From Pseudomonas saponiphila (GTDB lineage Bacteria > Pseudomonadota > Gammaproteobacteria > Pseudomonadales > Pseudomonadaceae), in assembly GCF_900105185.1 (NCBI RefSeq), contig NZ_FNTJ01000001.1:1873501-1937500 (forward strand): a stretch of DNA of 64,000 nt. The letters run 5' to 3'. The translations under genes and the position numbers were made by a program. The notes beneath the pieces were generated by a model that worked only from the letters and a program-made list of their open reading frames with translations, was not told the origin of the DNA and ran no database searches. Positions 21,335 to 29,257 of the stretch are shown in pieces (positions within the stretch are counted from its first letter, which is position 1; each line of letters begins with the position of its first letter).

Positions 21335-22173
21335 GGCGGTTTCCTTGCAGGGGCGACCGGGGTCGGATGGACGTCGTCGAAGTTTTCCAGGGCGCGGGCC
21401 AGGCTGGCTTCCGAGAGTTCTCCCAGGTGACTGCTCAGCAGGCGGCCGTCGGCGCTGTAGAACAGTGTAGTGGGCAGGGCCATGGAGCCCACGGCCTGGC
21501 CCAGGCGGCCACTGCCGTCGAACAGCACGTTGTCCAGGTTGAGGTCCTGGGTGGCGAGGAAAGTGGCCACGCTTTGCATGCTTTCGGCCTGGTTGACGAA
21601 CAGGAAGGTCAGGTCTGGACGTTGCTGCTGGGCGCGCTCCAGGACCGGCATTTCTCGCCGGCACGGCGGGCACCAGGTGGCCCAGAGGTTGATCACCAGC
21701 GGCCCGCCCTGGTAGTCGGTGAGTTGCACGGTGTCGCCGGCGGCATTGCGCAGGGCCACTTCCGGCAGGCGGGTGCCCTGGTCGTAGAGCGTCAGGGACA
21801 GGCTGGCCAGCAGCCAGAAGGCCAGGCCGCTGGCGACGCCGGCAGCCAGGGGATGGCGCAGCGGCGGGCGCTTCCAGCCCCAGGCCAGGGCCGCCAGGAG
21901 CATGATGATGACCCCCGGCCAGGCCAGGAAGCCACCGTCGCGCAGGTCGATGATCAGCCACAGGTCGTGCTGGTAGTGCTTCCAGTAAGCGATGACGAAG
22001 CAAACCCGCGCCGCAAGCATGCCCAGCAGGAACAGCAGGAACAGCACTGATTCGGGGTTTTCGCCGCCACGCTTGGCCACCCGCCAGCCCACCAGGGTGG
22101 CCAGGGCCAGGGCGCTGATCAGCAGCAGGTGGTTGAGGGCGATGGCGAAGGTGCCGATGGTAAAGGTCAGCAT
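21310..22173 (-). CDS. dsbE: TlpA/DsbE-like thioredoxin with N-terminal membrane domain
   Basis: A 287-residue protein starting at ATG 22173, whose A overlaps the dsbD stop (TGATG). Residues ~1-125 hold about four hydrophobic segments. GMLAARVCFVIAYW and DLRDGGFLAWPGVI recall the prolipoprotein diacylglyceryl transferase (Lgt) fold. Residues ~130-275 form a periplasmic thioredoxin domain with WATWCPPCR. It probably passes electrons between DsbD and periplasmic substrates. The membrane part is longer than the single anchor of classical DsbE/CcmG, and the Lgt resemblance is my inference. Confidence 0.82.
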   Translation of the reverse strand: MLTFTIGTFAIALNHLLLISALALATLVGWRVAKRGGENPESVLFLLFLLGMLAARVCFVIAYWKHYQHDLWLIIDLRDGGFLAWPGVIIMLLAALAWGWKRPPLRHPLAAGVASGLAFWLLASLSLTLYDQGTRLPEVALRNAAGDTVQLTDYQGGPLVINLWATWCPPCRREMPVLERAQQQRPDLTFLFVNQAESMQSVATFLATQDLNLDNVLFDGSGRLGQAVGSMALPTTLFYSADGRLLSSHLGELSEASLARALENFDDVHPTPVAPARKPPCPSSATC

Positions 22174-23924
22174 CAACGGGCTTTCCGGGTCTGGGTCCAG
22201 CGTTGCAGGAAGGTGTTGGCATCCACTTCACCGGTGATGCGCTGGCTGCGGCGTTCGCTGCCGTCCGGGCCGATCCACAGCATGCTCGGTGGCCCCGGCA
22301 CTTTGTAGCGGCCCAGCAGTTCGCGGCCGTCGGCGTTGTCCTGGGTCACGTCCAGGCGCAGCAGGCGCACGTCTGTCAGGGCGCTCTGGACCTGAGGCTG
22401 GCCGAATACGGTTTTCTCCATGATCTTGCAGGACACGCACCAGTCGGCGTAGTAGTCCAGCAGCACCCACTGGCCCTGGGCCTGGGCGCTGTCCAGGGCA
22501 CGTTGCAGCTCGCCGGGGGACTTGATGGTGGTGAAGGCATCGTGGGCTGTGGTGCTGCCGGCCACGCTGCCACCGCTGTAGACCTTCAGCGGTCGCCACA
22601 GGTCATCGCTGCCACCGGCGGCGCCCACCAGCAACACGCCGCCCCACAGGCCGAACACCACGGCGGCGGCGCCGAACAGGTGCAGCAGGCGCCCGGCGAT
22701 GGCCCGTTGCTGCCAGGCGCAGTAAGCCAGTACCAGGGCCAGGGCGCCCCACAGACCGATCCACAGGCTGGCGCCGAGCACCGGGCGCAACATATAGATA
22801 GCGGTGCCCAGGAACAGGAAGCCGAACACGCCCTTGAGCAGGTTCATCCAGGGGCCGGGCTTGGGCAGGAAGCGGTTGCCCAGGGTCACCAGCAACAGCA
22901 GCGGCAGGCCGATGCCCAGGCCCAGGGCGAACAGTGCCAGGCCGCCGAACAGGGCATTGCCGGTCTGGGCGATGTACAGCAGGCCACCGGCCAGGGGCGC
23001 GGTCATGCATGGGCCCACCAGCAAGGCCGACAGTGCGCCGAGAGCGCCACAGCCGATCAGGCTGCCGCCCTGGCGCTGGCGGCTGGCGCCTTCCAGGCGG
23101 TCGCGCAGGAACGACGGCATCTGCAATTCAAAGAAACCGAACATCGGCAGGGCCAGCAGCACGAACAGCGCGGCGAAGCTGCCCAGCACCCAGGGCTGCT
23201 GCAGCCAGGCCTGCAGGTTGCTGCCCAGCAGGGCGGCGATCACCCCCATGCCGGCGTACACCAGGGCCATGCACAGTACGTAGCTGGAGGCCAGGGCCAG
23301 GCCCCGGCGCGGGCTGGCGCCGCTGCCGACCACGATCCCCGCGAGGATCGGCAGCATCGGCAGTGAGCAAGGGGCGAAGGCCAGCAGCAGGCCGAAGCCG
23401 AAGAAGGCCAGCAGGCCCAGGCCCCAGGATTTTTCTTGCAGGTCGTTGGCCAGCCGTTGGTCCTGGGCCGTGCCGTTGACGGTTGCGGCGCTGTTGCCGG
23501 CGGCCGCTGCGGGGGCGCCGCCCAGGTTGACTTCAAGGGTCTGTGGCGGGTAACACAGGCCGGCGTCGGCGCAGCCTTGCCAGCCCAGCTTGACCTTGCC
23601 GCTGGCGGTGGCCGGTAGCTTTACTTCCAGGCCCTGGCGATACACCGTCTGTTCGCCGAAGAATTCGTCGCTGTGGTGTTCGCCGTCCGGCAGCGCCGGC
23701 TGATGCTCCTGGGCCAGGCCGTCGAACTTCAGGCGTTTCTGGTACAGGTAGTAGCCGTCGGCAATCTGCCAGAACAGCTGGGTTTCCCCGGAAGGCAGGC
23801 GCTCGGAGGTGAAGGTGAAGGCCTTGTCCACCGGCAGGAAGTCGGGCTTGACCTCGAACGGATTGTTGCCGGCTTCGGCCAGGGTGGTGAACAGCATAAA
23901 CAGCAAGATGAGCAATCGACGCAT
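22173..23924 (-). CDS. dsbD: Thiol:disulfide interchange protein DsbD
   Basis: A 583-residue inner-membrane protein that carries electrons from cytoplasmic thioredoxin to periplasmic thiol proteins. A signal peptide (RRLLILLFMLFTTLAEA) leads into the periplasmic alpha domain with the Cys pair in CADAGLCYPP near 115. About eight transmembrane segments follow (~165-430), with Cys in FAPCSLPM and GPCMTAP, then a C-terminal thioredoxin domain with DWCVSCK near 500. I chose ATG 23924 over TTG 23930 because it is the better codon and leaves a normal signal peptide. It heads dsbD-dsbE-dsbG, divergent from dsbRS. Confidence 0.93.
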   Translation of the reverse strand: MRRLLILLFMLFTTLAEAGNNPFEVKPDFLPVDKAFTFTSERLPSGETQLFWQIADGYYLYQKRLKFDGLAQEHQPALPDGEHHSDEFFGEQTVYRQGLEVKLPATASGKVKLGWQGCADAGLCYPPQTLEVNLGGAPAAAAGNSAATVNGTAQDQRLANDLQEKSWGLGLLAFFGFGLLLAFAPCSLPMLPILAGIVVGSGASPRRGLALASSYVLCMALVYAGMGVIAALLGSNLQAWLQQPWVLGSFAALFVLLALPMFGFFELQMPSFLRDRLEGASRQRQGGSLIGCGALGALSALLVGPCMTAPLAGGLLYIAQTGNALFGGLALFALGLGIGLPLLLLVTLGNRFLPKPGPWMNLLKGVFGFLFLGTAIYMLRPVLGASLWIGLWGALALVLAYCAWQQRAIAGRLLHLFGAAAVVFGLWGGVLLVGAAGGSDDLWRPLKVYSGGSVAGSTTAHDAFTTIKSPGELQRALDSAQAQGQWVLLDYYADWCVSCKIMEKTVFGQPQVQSALTDVRLLRLDVTQDNADGRELLGRYKVPGPPSMLWIGPDGSERRSQRITGEVDANTFLQRWTQTRKAR

Positions 23925-23971
23925 GGTCAAGCCTTAAACCGGTGCAAGTGGGAAGCACAATGGCGGGTCCT

Positions 23972-24022
23972 GATTAACCGATGATTAACCATACTGGGTT
24001 GTGGCAGGGCGGCGGGCATAAT
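23972..24022 (+). promoter_or_regulatory. Divergent control region with tandem GATTAACC boxes
   Basis: GATTAACC occurs at 23972-23979 and again at 23983-23990, an 11-bp period typical of OmpR-family response-regulator sites. A CATAAT -10 candidate for dsbR lies at 24017-24022. The boxes sit between dsbD and dsbR, so DsbR could control both. Binding is inferred from position. Confidence 0.5.
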
Positions 24023-24074
24023 GTCCGCTTAATCCGCTGCCTGCCTAATCAACGCCTTTATTACAGGACCGACC

Positions 24075-24752
24075 ATGCACGTACTTGTCTGTGAAGATGA
24101 TGAGCTGATCGCCAGCGGAATAGTCGCCGGCCTCACGGCCCAGGGCCTGACGGTCGAGCATGTGGCCTCTGCCTCAGCGGCACGGGCGATGCTCGGCGTG
24201 GCCGATTTCGACGTGATGGTACTGGACTTGGGCCTGCCGGATGAAGATGGTTTGAAGTTGCTCAAGCAACAGCGCCAGCAGGGTCTGGAGATTCCGGTGC
24301 TGATCCTCACCGCCCGCGACTCGGTGACCGACCGGGTCGACGGCCTGCAGGCCGGGGCCGACGACTACCTGCTCAAGCCCTTCGACCTGCGGGAGCTGGC
24401 GGCGCGCCTGCACACCCTGTTGCGCCGGGTGGCGGGGCGCAGCGTCAACCTGATCGAGCACGGGCGCCTGACCTATGACCCCAGTACCCGGGAAACCCGC
24501 CTGGGCGGCGAGCCGGTGGACCTGTCCCGGCGCGAGCAGGCGCTGCTTCAGGCCCTGCTGCACAACCGCGGCCGGGTGCTGTCCAGCGAGCAGCTCAAGG
24601 ACAGCGTCTACGGGTTCAACGATGAGCTGGAAAGCAACGCCCTCAACGTGCACATCCACCACCTGCGGCGCAAACTCGGCAATGGCATCGTCGAGACGGT
24701 GCGTGGCCTGGGTTATCGCCTGGGTCCGGCCGACGGCGCGGAGAAGTCGTAA
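24075..24752 (+). CDS. dsbR: OmpR-family response regulator DsbR
   Basis: A 225-residue cytoplasmic DNA-binding regulator. The receiver domain has the phospho-acceptor Asp in VLDLGLPDEDG near 51, Thr in LILTARDS near 80 and Lys in LKPFD near 102. The C-terminal winged helix ends in HLRRKLGN...VRGLGYRL. It is followed directly by the kinase gene (TAA then GTG). In P. aeruginosa the copper-responsive DsbRS system controls dsbDEG; the identical arrangement here supports the name. Confidence 0.88.
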   Translation: MHVLVCEDDELIASGIVAGLTAQGLTVEHVASASAARAMLGVADFDVMVLDLGLPDEDGLKLLKQQRQQGLEIPVLILTARDSVTDRVDGLQAGADDYLLKPFDLRELAARLHTLLRRVAGRSVNLIEHGRLTYDPSTRETRLGGEPVDLSRREQALLQALLHNRGRVLSSEQLKDSVYGFNDELESNALNVHIHHLRRKLGNGIVETVRGLGYRLGPADGAEKS

Positions 24753-26078
24753 GTGAAGAGCCTGCGCCTGCGCCTGAGCGTGACCCTGGGCGCCGCCTTC
24801 ATCCTGATCTGGACCCTGGCCGCGGCCTGGATGCTCAGCGATCTGCGCAATCAGATGATGTTTTCCCTGGACCAGCGGCTGGTGGCGTCGGCGCGCATGG
24901 TCGCCGGCCTGTTGGAACAGATGCCGGCGCTGCCTTCCGACACCCATGCCCACCCCATTGCCAGCGCGGCCTTGACCATCCCTGGGGGCATGGCCTGTCA
25001 GGTCAGTTCTCTGCGCGGGCAGGTCCTGGCCCGCAGCCACAGCACCCCGGAACACACCCTGGAAGCCGAGAAACTGGGCTTTCATGACCAGATGATCGAC
25101 GGCGCGCCCTGGCGCACCTTCACCCTGGTGCGCGGTGATCTGCGCATCACCACCGCTGACCGCCAAGTGGAGCGCGAGGCGCTGAACATGTCGGTGCTGC
25201 TGGCCGCTTCGGTGCCGGTGGGGGTGGCCCTGCTGGGCTGCCTGTGGCTGTTGTGGCTGGGCATCGGCCAGAGCCTGGCGCCGTTGAACCGGATTCGCGA
25301 CGCGCTGATGCGCCGCAGCGCCGACTCCCTGGAGCCGTTGCAGATCCAGCCCATGCCCAGCGAATTGCGGCCGCTGGTGGACACCCAGAACCAGCTGTTC
25401 CAGCGCATTGCCAAGACCATCGAGCGCGAACGCCGCCTGACCGGCGACGCCGCCCATGAACTGCGCAGCCCGCTGACCGCGATCAAGACCCATCTGCAAG
25501 TGGCGCGCATGACCGAGGGCGCGGCCCGGGATCAATCCCTGGCCCGGGCCGAGGAGGGCGCCGACCGCCTGCACCGGACCCTGGAGCAGCTGCTGTTGCT
25601 GGCCCGGGTCGAGGGCAGCCTGTCGTTCGATGACGGCGTGCACTGCAACGCCGAGCAAGTGGTCCGCCTGGCGATCCAGGATGCTGCCGTGGGCGCCCGG
25701 CAGCGAGTCAAGGTGCACCTTGGGGAACAGGCCGCCGAGGCCCCGGTGGCCATGCCCTCGACCCTGGCGATTGCCGCCTTGCGCAACCTGCTGGACAACG
25801 CCCTGCGCCACACCCCGCAAGACTGTCCGGTGGAGTTGAACCTGGACCTGGTGGCCGGTCGCCTGCGTTTCCAGGTGCGCGACCATGGCCCGGGGATTGC
25901 CGAGCAAGACCTGCAGCACCTGACCCAGCGCTTCTGGCGCAACAGCCAGAGCACCGGGTGCGGATTGGGCCTGGCGATAGTCCAGGCGATTGTCCAGCGT
26001 TGTGGTTGCGAGCTGCGTTTCGACAGCCTTCCTGATGGCCTGCGGGTCGAACTGACCCTGCCTGCCCACCACGCCTGA
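24753..26078 (+). CDS. dsbS: Sensor histidine kinase DsbS
   Basis: A 441-residue inner-membrane kinase. GTG 24753 directly follows the dsbR stop, so translation is probably coupled. TM1 spans ~8-30, a periplasmic sensor ~31-143, and TM2 ~148-168. A HAMP-like linker precedes HisKA with AHELRSPLTAIK (phospho-His near 235). The ATPase domain shows the N box LRNLLDNALRH, DHGPGIAEQD and GCGLGLAIV. It pairs with DsbR. The ligand is known only by analogy (copper in P. aeruginosa); I see no obvious metal-binding cluster in the sensor domain. Confidence 0.88.
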   Translation: MKSLRLRLSVTLGAAFILIWTLAAAWMLSDLRNQMMFSLDQRLVASARMVAGLLEQMPALPSDTHAHPIASAALTIPGGMACQVSSLRGQVLARSHSTPEHTLEAEKLGFHDQMIDGAPWRTFTLVRGDLRITTADRQVEREALNMSVLLAASVPVGVALLGCLWLLWLGIGQSLAPLNRIRDALMRRSADSLEPLQIQPMPSELRPLVDTQNQLFQRIAKTIERERRLTGDAAHELRSPLTAIKTHLQVARMTEGAARDQSLARAEEGADRLHRTLEQLLLLARVEGSLSFDDGVHCNAEQVVRLAIQDAAVGARQRVKVHLGEQAAEAPVAMPSTLAIAALRNLLDNALRHTPQDCPVELNLDLVAGRLRFQVRDHGPGIAEQDLQHLTQRFWRNSQSTGCGLGLAIVQAIVQRCGCELRFDSLPDGLRVELTLPAHHA

Positions 26079-26094
26079 CCTATCACCGTCCTCC

Positions 26095-26341
26095 GTAGGA
26101 GCTGGCTTGCCAGCGAATAGGCCTTTGAGACCGCCTTCGCCAGCAAGCTGGCTCCTACAGGGCCTTATACGTTCCGCCTGCCCGCCGCAGGAGCTGGCTT
26201 GCCAGCGAAGGGGCCCTTGAGACCGCCTTCGCCAGCAAGCTGGCTCCTACGGGGCCTTGTACGTTCCCCTGCCCGCCGTAGGAGCTGGCTTGCCAGCGAA
26301 GGGGCCCTTGAAAGCGCCTTCGCCAGCAAGCTGGCTCCTAC
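26095..26341. repeat. Array of three REP pairs, ~91-bp period
   Basis: Units at 26095-26159, 26187-26250 and 26278-26341 each run from (G)TAGGAGCTGGCTTGCCAGC to GCCAGCAAGCTGGCTCCTAC and are almost identical. Each can form a long hairpin pair. The array fills the gap between dsbS and the pvdH promoter. The units are palindromic and lack unique spacers, so this is not a CRISPR. Confidence 0.85.
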
Positions 26342-26375
26342 GGGGCGGTATGTGCAATTTCCTCGCCCTGGGGTG

Positions 26376-26399
26376 TAAATCCCGACCTCGCTGGTGCGT
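26376..26399 (+). promoter_or_regulatory. PvdS (iron-starvation) box of pvdH
   Basis: TAAAT (26376-26380), exactly 16 bases, then CGT (26397-26399). This is the TAAAT-N16-CGT pattern recognised by the sigma factor PvdS in pyoverdine promoters. It lies about 97 bases before the pvdH ATG. Confidence 0.8.
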
Positions 26400-26495
26400 T
26401 TCCAGAACAGGAAAACCTGCCCGTGCGCACCCTGCTTCGGCTGCGCGTTCGGCCGGTAGCCGTTTTGCTCAAATTGCAGCGCGAGGGTTCGAGAC

Positions 26496-27908
26496 ATGTC
26501 AGCCGTTACCAGCCTTATGGATGATCAGCCGGTGGCCCTTGCCGCCATCCCGGCCGAGACGCTTTACCAGTTCGACGAGTCGCCCCTGCTGGCCCGTCAA
26601 AGCCGCCAGGAATCCAATGCCCGCAGTTACCCTCGGCGCATCCCCCTGGCCTTGAAGCGCGCCAGTGGCATTCACGTCGAGGATGTCGAAGGCCGGCGTT
26701 TCATCGATTGCCTGGCCGGTGCCGGGACTCTGGCCCTGGGCCACAACCACCCGGTGGTGATCGCCGCGATCCGCCAGGTACTGGCCGATGAATTGCCGCT
26801 GCTGACCCTGGACCTGACCACCCCGGTCAAGGACCAGTTCGTCCAGGATCTGTTCGGCCTGCTGCCCGAGGCCCTGGCTGCCGAGGCGAAAATCCAGTTC
26901 TGCGGGCCCACCGGCACCGACGCCGTGGAAGCCGCGCTGAAACTGGTACGCAGCGCCACCGGGCGCAGCACGGTGCTGTCGTTCCAGGGCGGTTACCACG
27001 GCATGAGCCAGGGCGCCCTGAGCCTGATGGGCAGCCTGGGCCCCAAGCGTCCGCTGGCGGGACTCTTGAACAACGGTGTGCAGTTCCTGCCGTTCCCCTA
27101 CGACTATCGCTGCCCGTTCGGGCTCGGTGGCGCCGAGGGGGTCAAGGTCAACCTGCACTACCTGGAAAACCTGCTGAACGATCCGGAAGCCGGCGTGGCG
27201 CTGCCGGCGGCGGTGATCGTCGAGGCGGTACAGGGCGAGGGCGGGGTGATCCCGGCGGACCTGGACTGGCTGCGGGGCGTGCGGCGTATCACCGAAAAGG
27301 CCGGAGTGGCGCTGATCGTCGATGAAATCCAGAGCGGCTTCGGCCGTACCGGCAAGATGTTCGCCTTCGAGCATGCCGGGATCATTCCCGATGTGGTGGT
27401 GATGTCCAAGGCCATCGGCGGCAGCCTGCCGCTGGCGGTGATGGTCTATCGCGACTGGCTCGACACCTGGCAGCCCGGGGCTCACGCCGGCACCTTCCGT
27501 GGCAATCAGATGGCCATGGCCACCGGTTCCGCGGTGATGCGCTACCTCAAGGAACAGCGTCTGCCCGAGCATGCGGCGGCCATGGGCGAGCGCTTGCGCG
27601 AGCATTTGCTGATCCTGCAGCGCGACTACCCGCAATTGGGCGATGTCCGCGGCCGTGGCCTGATGCTTGGCGTGGAACTGGTGGACCCGGCCGGTGCGCC
27701 GGACGCCCAGGGCCACCCGCCGCAACATGCGCGTCTGGCGCCACTGGTGCAGCGCGAATGCCTCAAGCGCGGCCTGATCCTTGAACTGGGCGGGCGCCAT
27801 GGCAGCGTGGTGCGCTTCCTGCCGCCGCTGATCATCAGCGCGGCGCAGATCGATCAGGTGGCGGACATCTTCGGCAAGGCGGTGGCGGCGGCGGTGGCCG
27901 GGCTCTAA
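26496..27908 (+). CDS. pvdH: Diaminobutyrate-2-oxoglutarate aminotransferase PvdH
   Basis: A 470-residue class-III PLP aminotransferase of the cytoplasm. It makes L-2,4-diaminobutyrate from aspartate semialdehyde with glutamate as donor; PvdL uses Dab in its last module. Visible motifs are CGPTGTDAVEAALK near 140 (cofactor phosphate region), GGYHGMSQG near 168, VDEIQSGFGRTG near 277 (Asp for pyridine N) and VMSKAIGGSLP near 306 with the Schiff-base lysine. The length fits the family. ATG 26496 is preceded by GCGAGGG. A PvdS box upstream explains iron-starvation expression. Confidence 0.93.
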   Translation: MSAVTSLMDDQPVALAAIPAETLYQFDESPLLARQSRQESNARSYPRRIPLALKRASGIHVEDVEGRRFIDCLAGAGTLALGHNHPVVIAAIRQVLADELPLLTLDLTTPVKDQFVQDLFGLLPEALAAEAKIQFCGPTGTDAVEAALKLVRSATGRSTVLSFQGGYHGMSQGALSLMGSLGPKRPLAGLLNNGVQFLPFPYDYRCPFGLGGAEGVKVNLHYLENLLNDPEAGVALPAAVIVEAVQGEGGVIPADLDWLRGVRRITEKAGVALIVDEIQSGFGRTGKMFAFEHAGIIPDVVVMSKAIGGSLPLAVMVYRDWLDTWQPGAHAGTFRGNQMAMATGSAVMRYLKEQRLPEHAAAMGERLREHLLILQRDYPQLGDVRGRGLMLGVELVDPAGAPDAQGHPPQHARLAPLVQRECLKRGLILELGGRHGSVVRFLPPLIISAAQIDQVADIFGKAVAAAVAGL

Positions 27909-27943
27909 TTTTTCGCGGCCCTGATTCGTTCCTTCTACACAAC

Positions 27944-27964
27944 CGCCGCGCCTGGGGTGCGGCG
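27944..27964 (+). other. Hairpin between pvdH and mbtH
   Basis: CGCCGC (27944-27949) pairs with GCGGCG (27959-27964) around a nine-base loop. No U-tract follows, so it is more likely an mRNA-processing or stability element than a terminator; pvdH and mbtH could be cotranscribed. Confidence 0.35.
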
Positions 27965-27990
27965 TCCCTAATCAGCGATGGAGACAAGCA

Positions 27991-28215
27991 ATGACTTCCG
28001 TATTCGACCGTGAGGACATCCTGTTCCAGGTGGTGGTCAACCACGAAGAGCAATACTCGATCTGGCCCGACTACAAGGCCATGCCCCAGGGCTGGCGCAC
28101 CGTGGGCAAGAGCGGCTTCAAGAAGGAGTGCCTGGCCTACATCGAGGAAGTCTGGACCGACATGCGGCCCTTGAGCCTGCGCCAGAAGATGGACCAGCAG
28201 GCGCTGGCCGGCTGA
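27991..28215 (+). CDS. MbtH-family NRPS accessory protein
   Basis: A 74-residue protein with the family hallmarks: [10 protein letters not shown] near 22, a central 'GW' (QGWRTVG) and '[10 protein letters not shown]' near the C-terminus. MbtH-like proteins bind NRPS adenylation domains and are needed for their activity or solubility; here the partners would be PvdL and the other pyoverdine synthetases. ATG 27991 has a GGAGA site. It lies 82 bases after pvdH and is followed by a strong terminator. It corresponds in position to PA2412 of P. aeruginosa. Confidence 0.95.
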   Translation: MTSVFDREDILFQVVVNHEEQYSIWPDYKAMPQGWRTVGKSGFKKECLAYIEEVWTDMRPLSLRQKMDQQALAG

Positions 28216-28252
28216 TCTTCGGCAGCAGATCCGTAGCCGCGGCCCCAAGCAC

Positions 28253-28292
28253 AAAAAAAGCCCGCTGAGCCCTTGAGGCCAGCGGGCTTTTT
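28253..28292. terminator. Bidirectional terminator between convergent genes
   Basis: AAAAAAAGCCCGCTG, a short loop, then CAGCGGGCTTTTT. U-rich tails arise on both strands, so it can serve both mbtH and the opposing methyltransferase gene. Confidence 0.85.
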
Positions 28293-28304
28293 AATGCCCG
28301 GCGC

Positions 28305-29132
28305 TCAGGCCGGGCGCTTGACGGCCTGCAGGGTGTAGCTCAGCGGCAGGCGCCATGGCGCTTCCTTGAGCCGCCATTCGCCGCGTTCATCCACCACCAT
28401 CTGCCCGGGCAGGGCTTCCCAGGGAATGCTCTGGTGTTCCACCAGCCCGGTGATTTCCAGGCCCTGGGCCAGCAAGGCGCTGATGATTTCCCCGAGGCCG
28501 TGGTTCCATTCGTGGGTCACCGTGGCCTTGAGCGCGCTGTCGGTTTGCACGTAGGTGTTCTCGTCCTCCCAGACCAGCGGCTCGCGGCGTTCAAAGTAGG
28601 GGTATTCCACCCGTAGCGAGTCGCTGTGATCTTCATTGAGGGCCCAGAGCATGGGGTGCCCCTCGCGGATGAACAGCCGGCCACCGGGCTTGAGCAGGGC
28701 GCCGACGGTTTGTGCCCAGCGCTCGATGCTGGGCAGCCAGCACAGCGCGCCGATGCCGGTATAGACCAGATCGAAGCTGCCCTGGGGCAGCACCTCGGCG
28801 GCCAGGAACACGTCCGACTCGTGGTAGTCGATGGGCGTATGGCAGCGCTGTGCCAGGGTCCGGGCTTGGGCCAGGGACGCCGGGGAGAAGTCCACGCCGC
28901 TCATCTGTGCGCCGAGGCGCGCCAGGGACAGGGTGTCGGTGCCGATATGGCATTGCAGATGCACGCCGCAGAGGCCCTGGATATCGCCCAGCAGGGGGCG
29001 GTCGAACTGCACGACTTCGGAGAGAAACTGCGGGTCGTCGACGAAGCGCTGCACCGCGTAATCCGCCGAGGCGGCGTGCAAGGGCGCGCGCTCGTCCCAA
29101 TTGGTCTTGTTGAGTGTCAGGTATTCGCTCAT
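28305..29132 (-). CDS. Class I SAM-dependent methyltransferase
   Basis: A 275-residue cytoplasmic protein. I chose ATG 29132 (MSEYLTLNKTNWDERA) because AGGAAA lies upstream and the segment before it looks non-coding. The SAM-binding core is LQCHIGTDTLSLA near 64, SGVDFSP near 85 and FDLVYTGIG near 124, as in UbiE/COQ5-like enzymes. The substrate is unknown. It lies between mbtH and the end of the fpv operon but is convergent with mbtH, so it may be unrelated to pyoverdine. P. aeruginosa carries the thioesterase gene pvdG at this place. Confidence 0.82.
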   Translation of the reverse strand: MSEYLTLNKTNWDERAPLHAASADYAVQRFVDDPQFLSEVVQFDRPLLGDIQGLCGVHLQCHIGTDTLSLARLGAQMSGVDFSPASLAQARTLAQRCHTPIDYHESDVFLAAEVLPQGSFDLVYTGIGALCWLPSIERWAQTVGALLKPGGRLFIREGHPMLWALNEDHSDSLRVEYPYFERREPLVWEDENTYVQTDSALKATVTHEWNHGLGEIISALLAQGLEITGLVEHQSIPWEALPGQMVVDERGEWRLKEAPWRLPLSYTLQAVKRPA

Positions 29133-29257
29133 GGCGTGGTTTTCCTGTCTGGGCATGTTTGCGACGCGCAGACTAGCACCGGGAAATGGCCGTGATCTTG
29201 AGTGAATATGTAAGCGCTGCCGCCGCCGAACAGGCGGCAGCGGCGACAGGGACCGGC

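Noticed and set aside
26095..26341. CRISPR array
   Set aside because: Three regularly spaced copies, but each is an internal palindrome (REP pair) and the intervals are also nearly identical, so there are no spacers and no cas genes.
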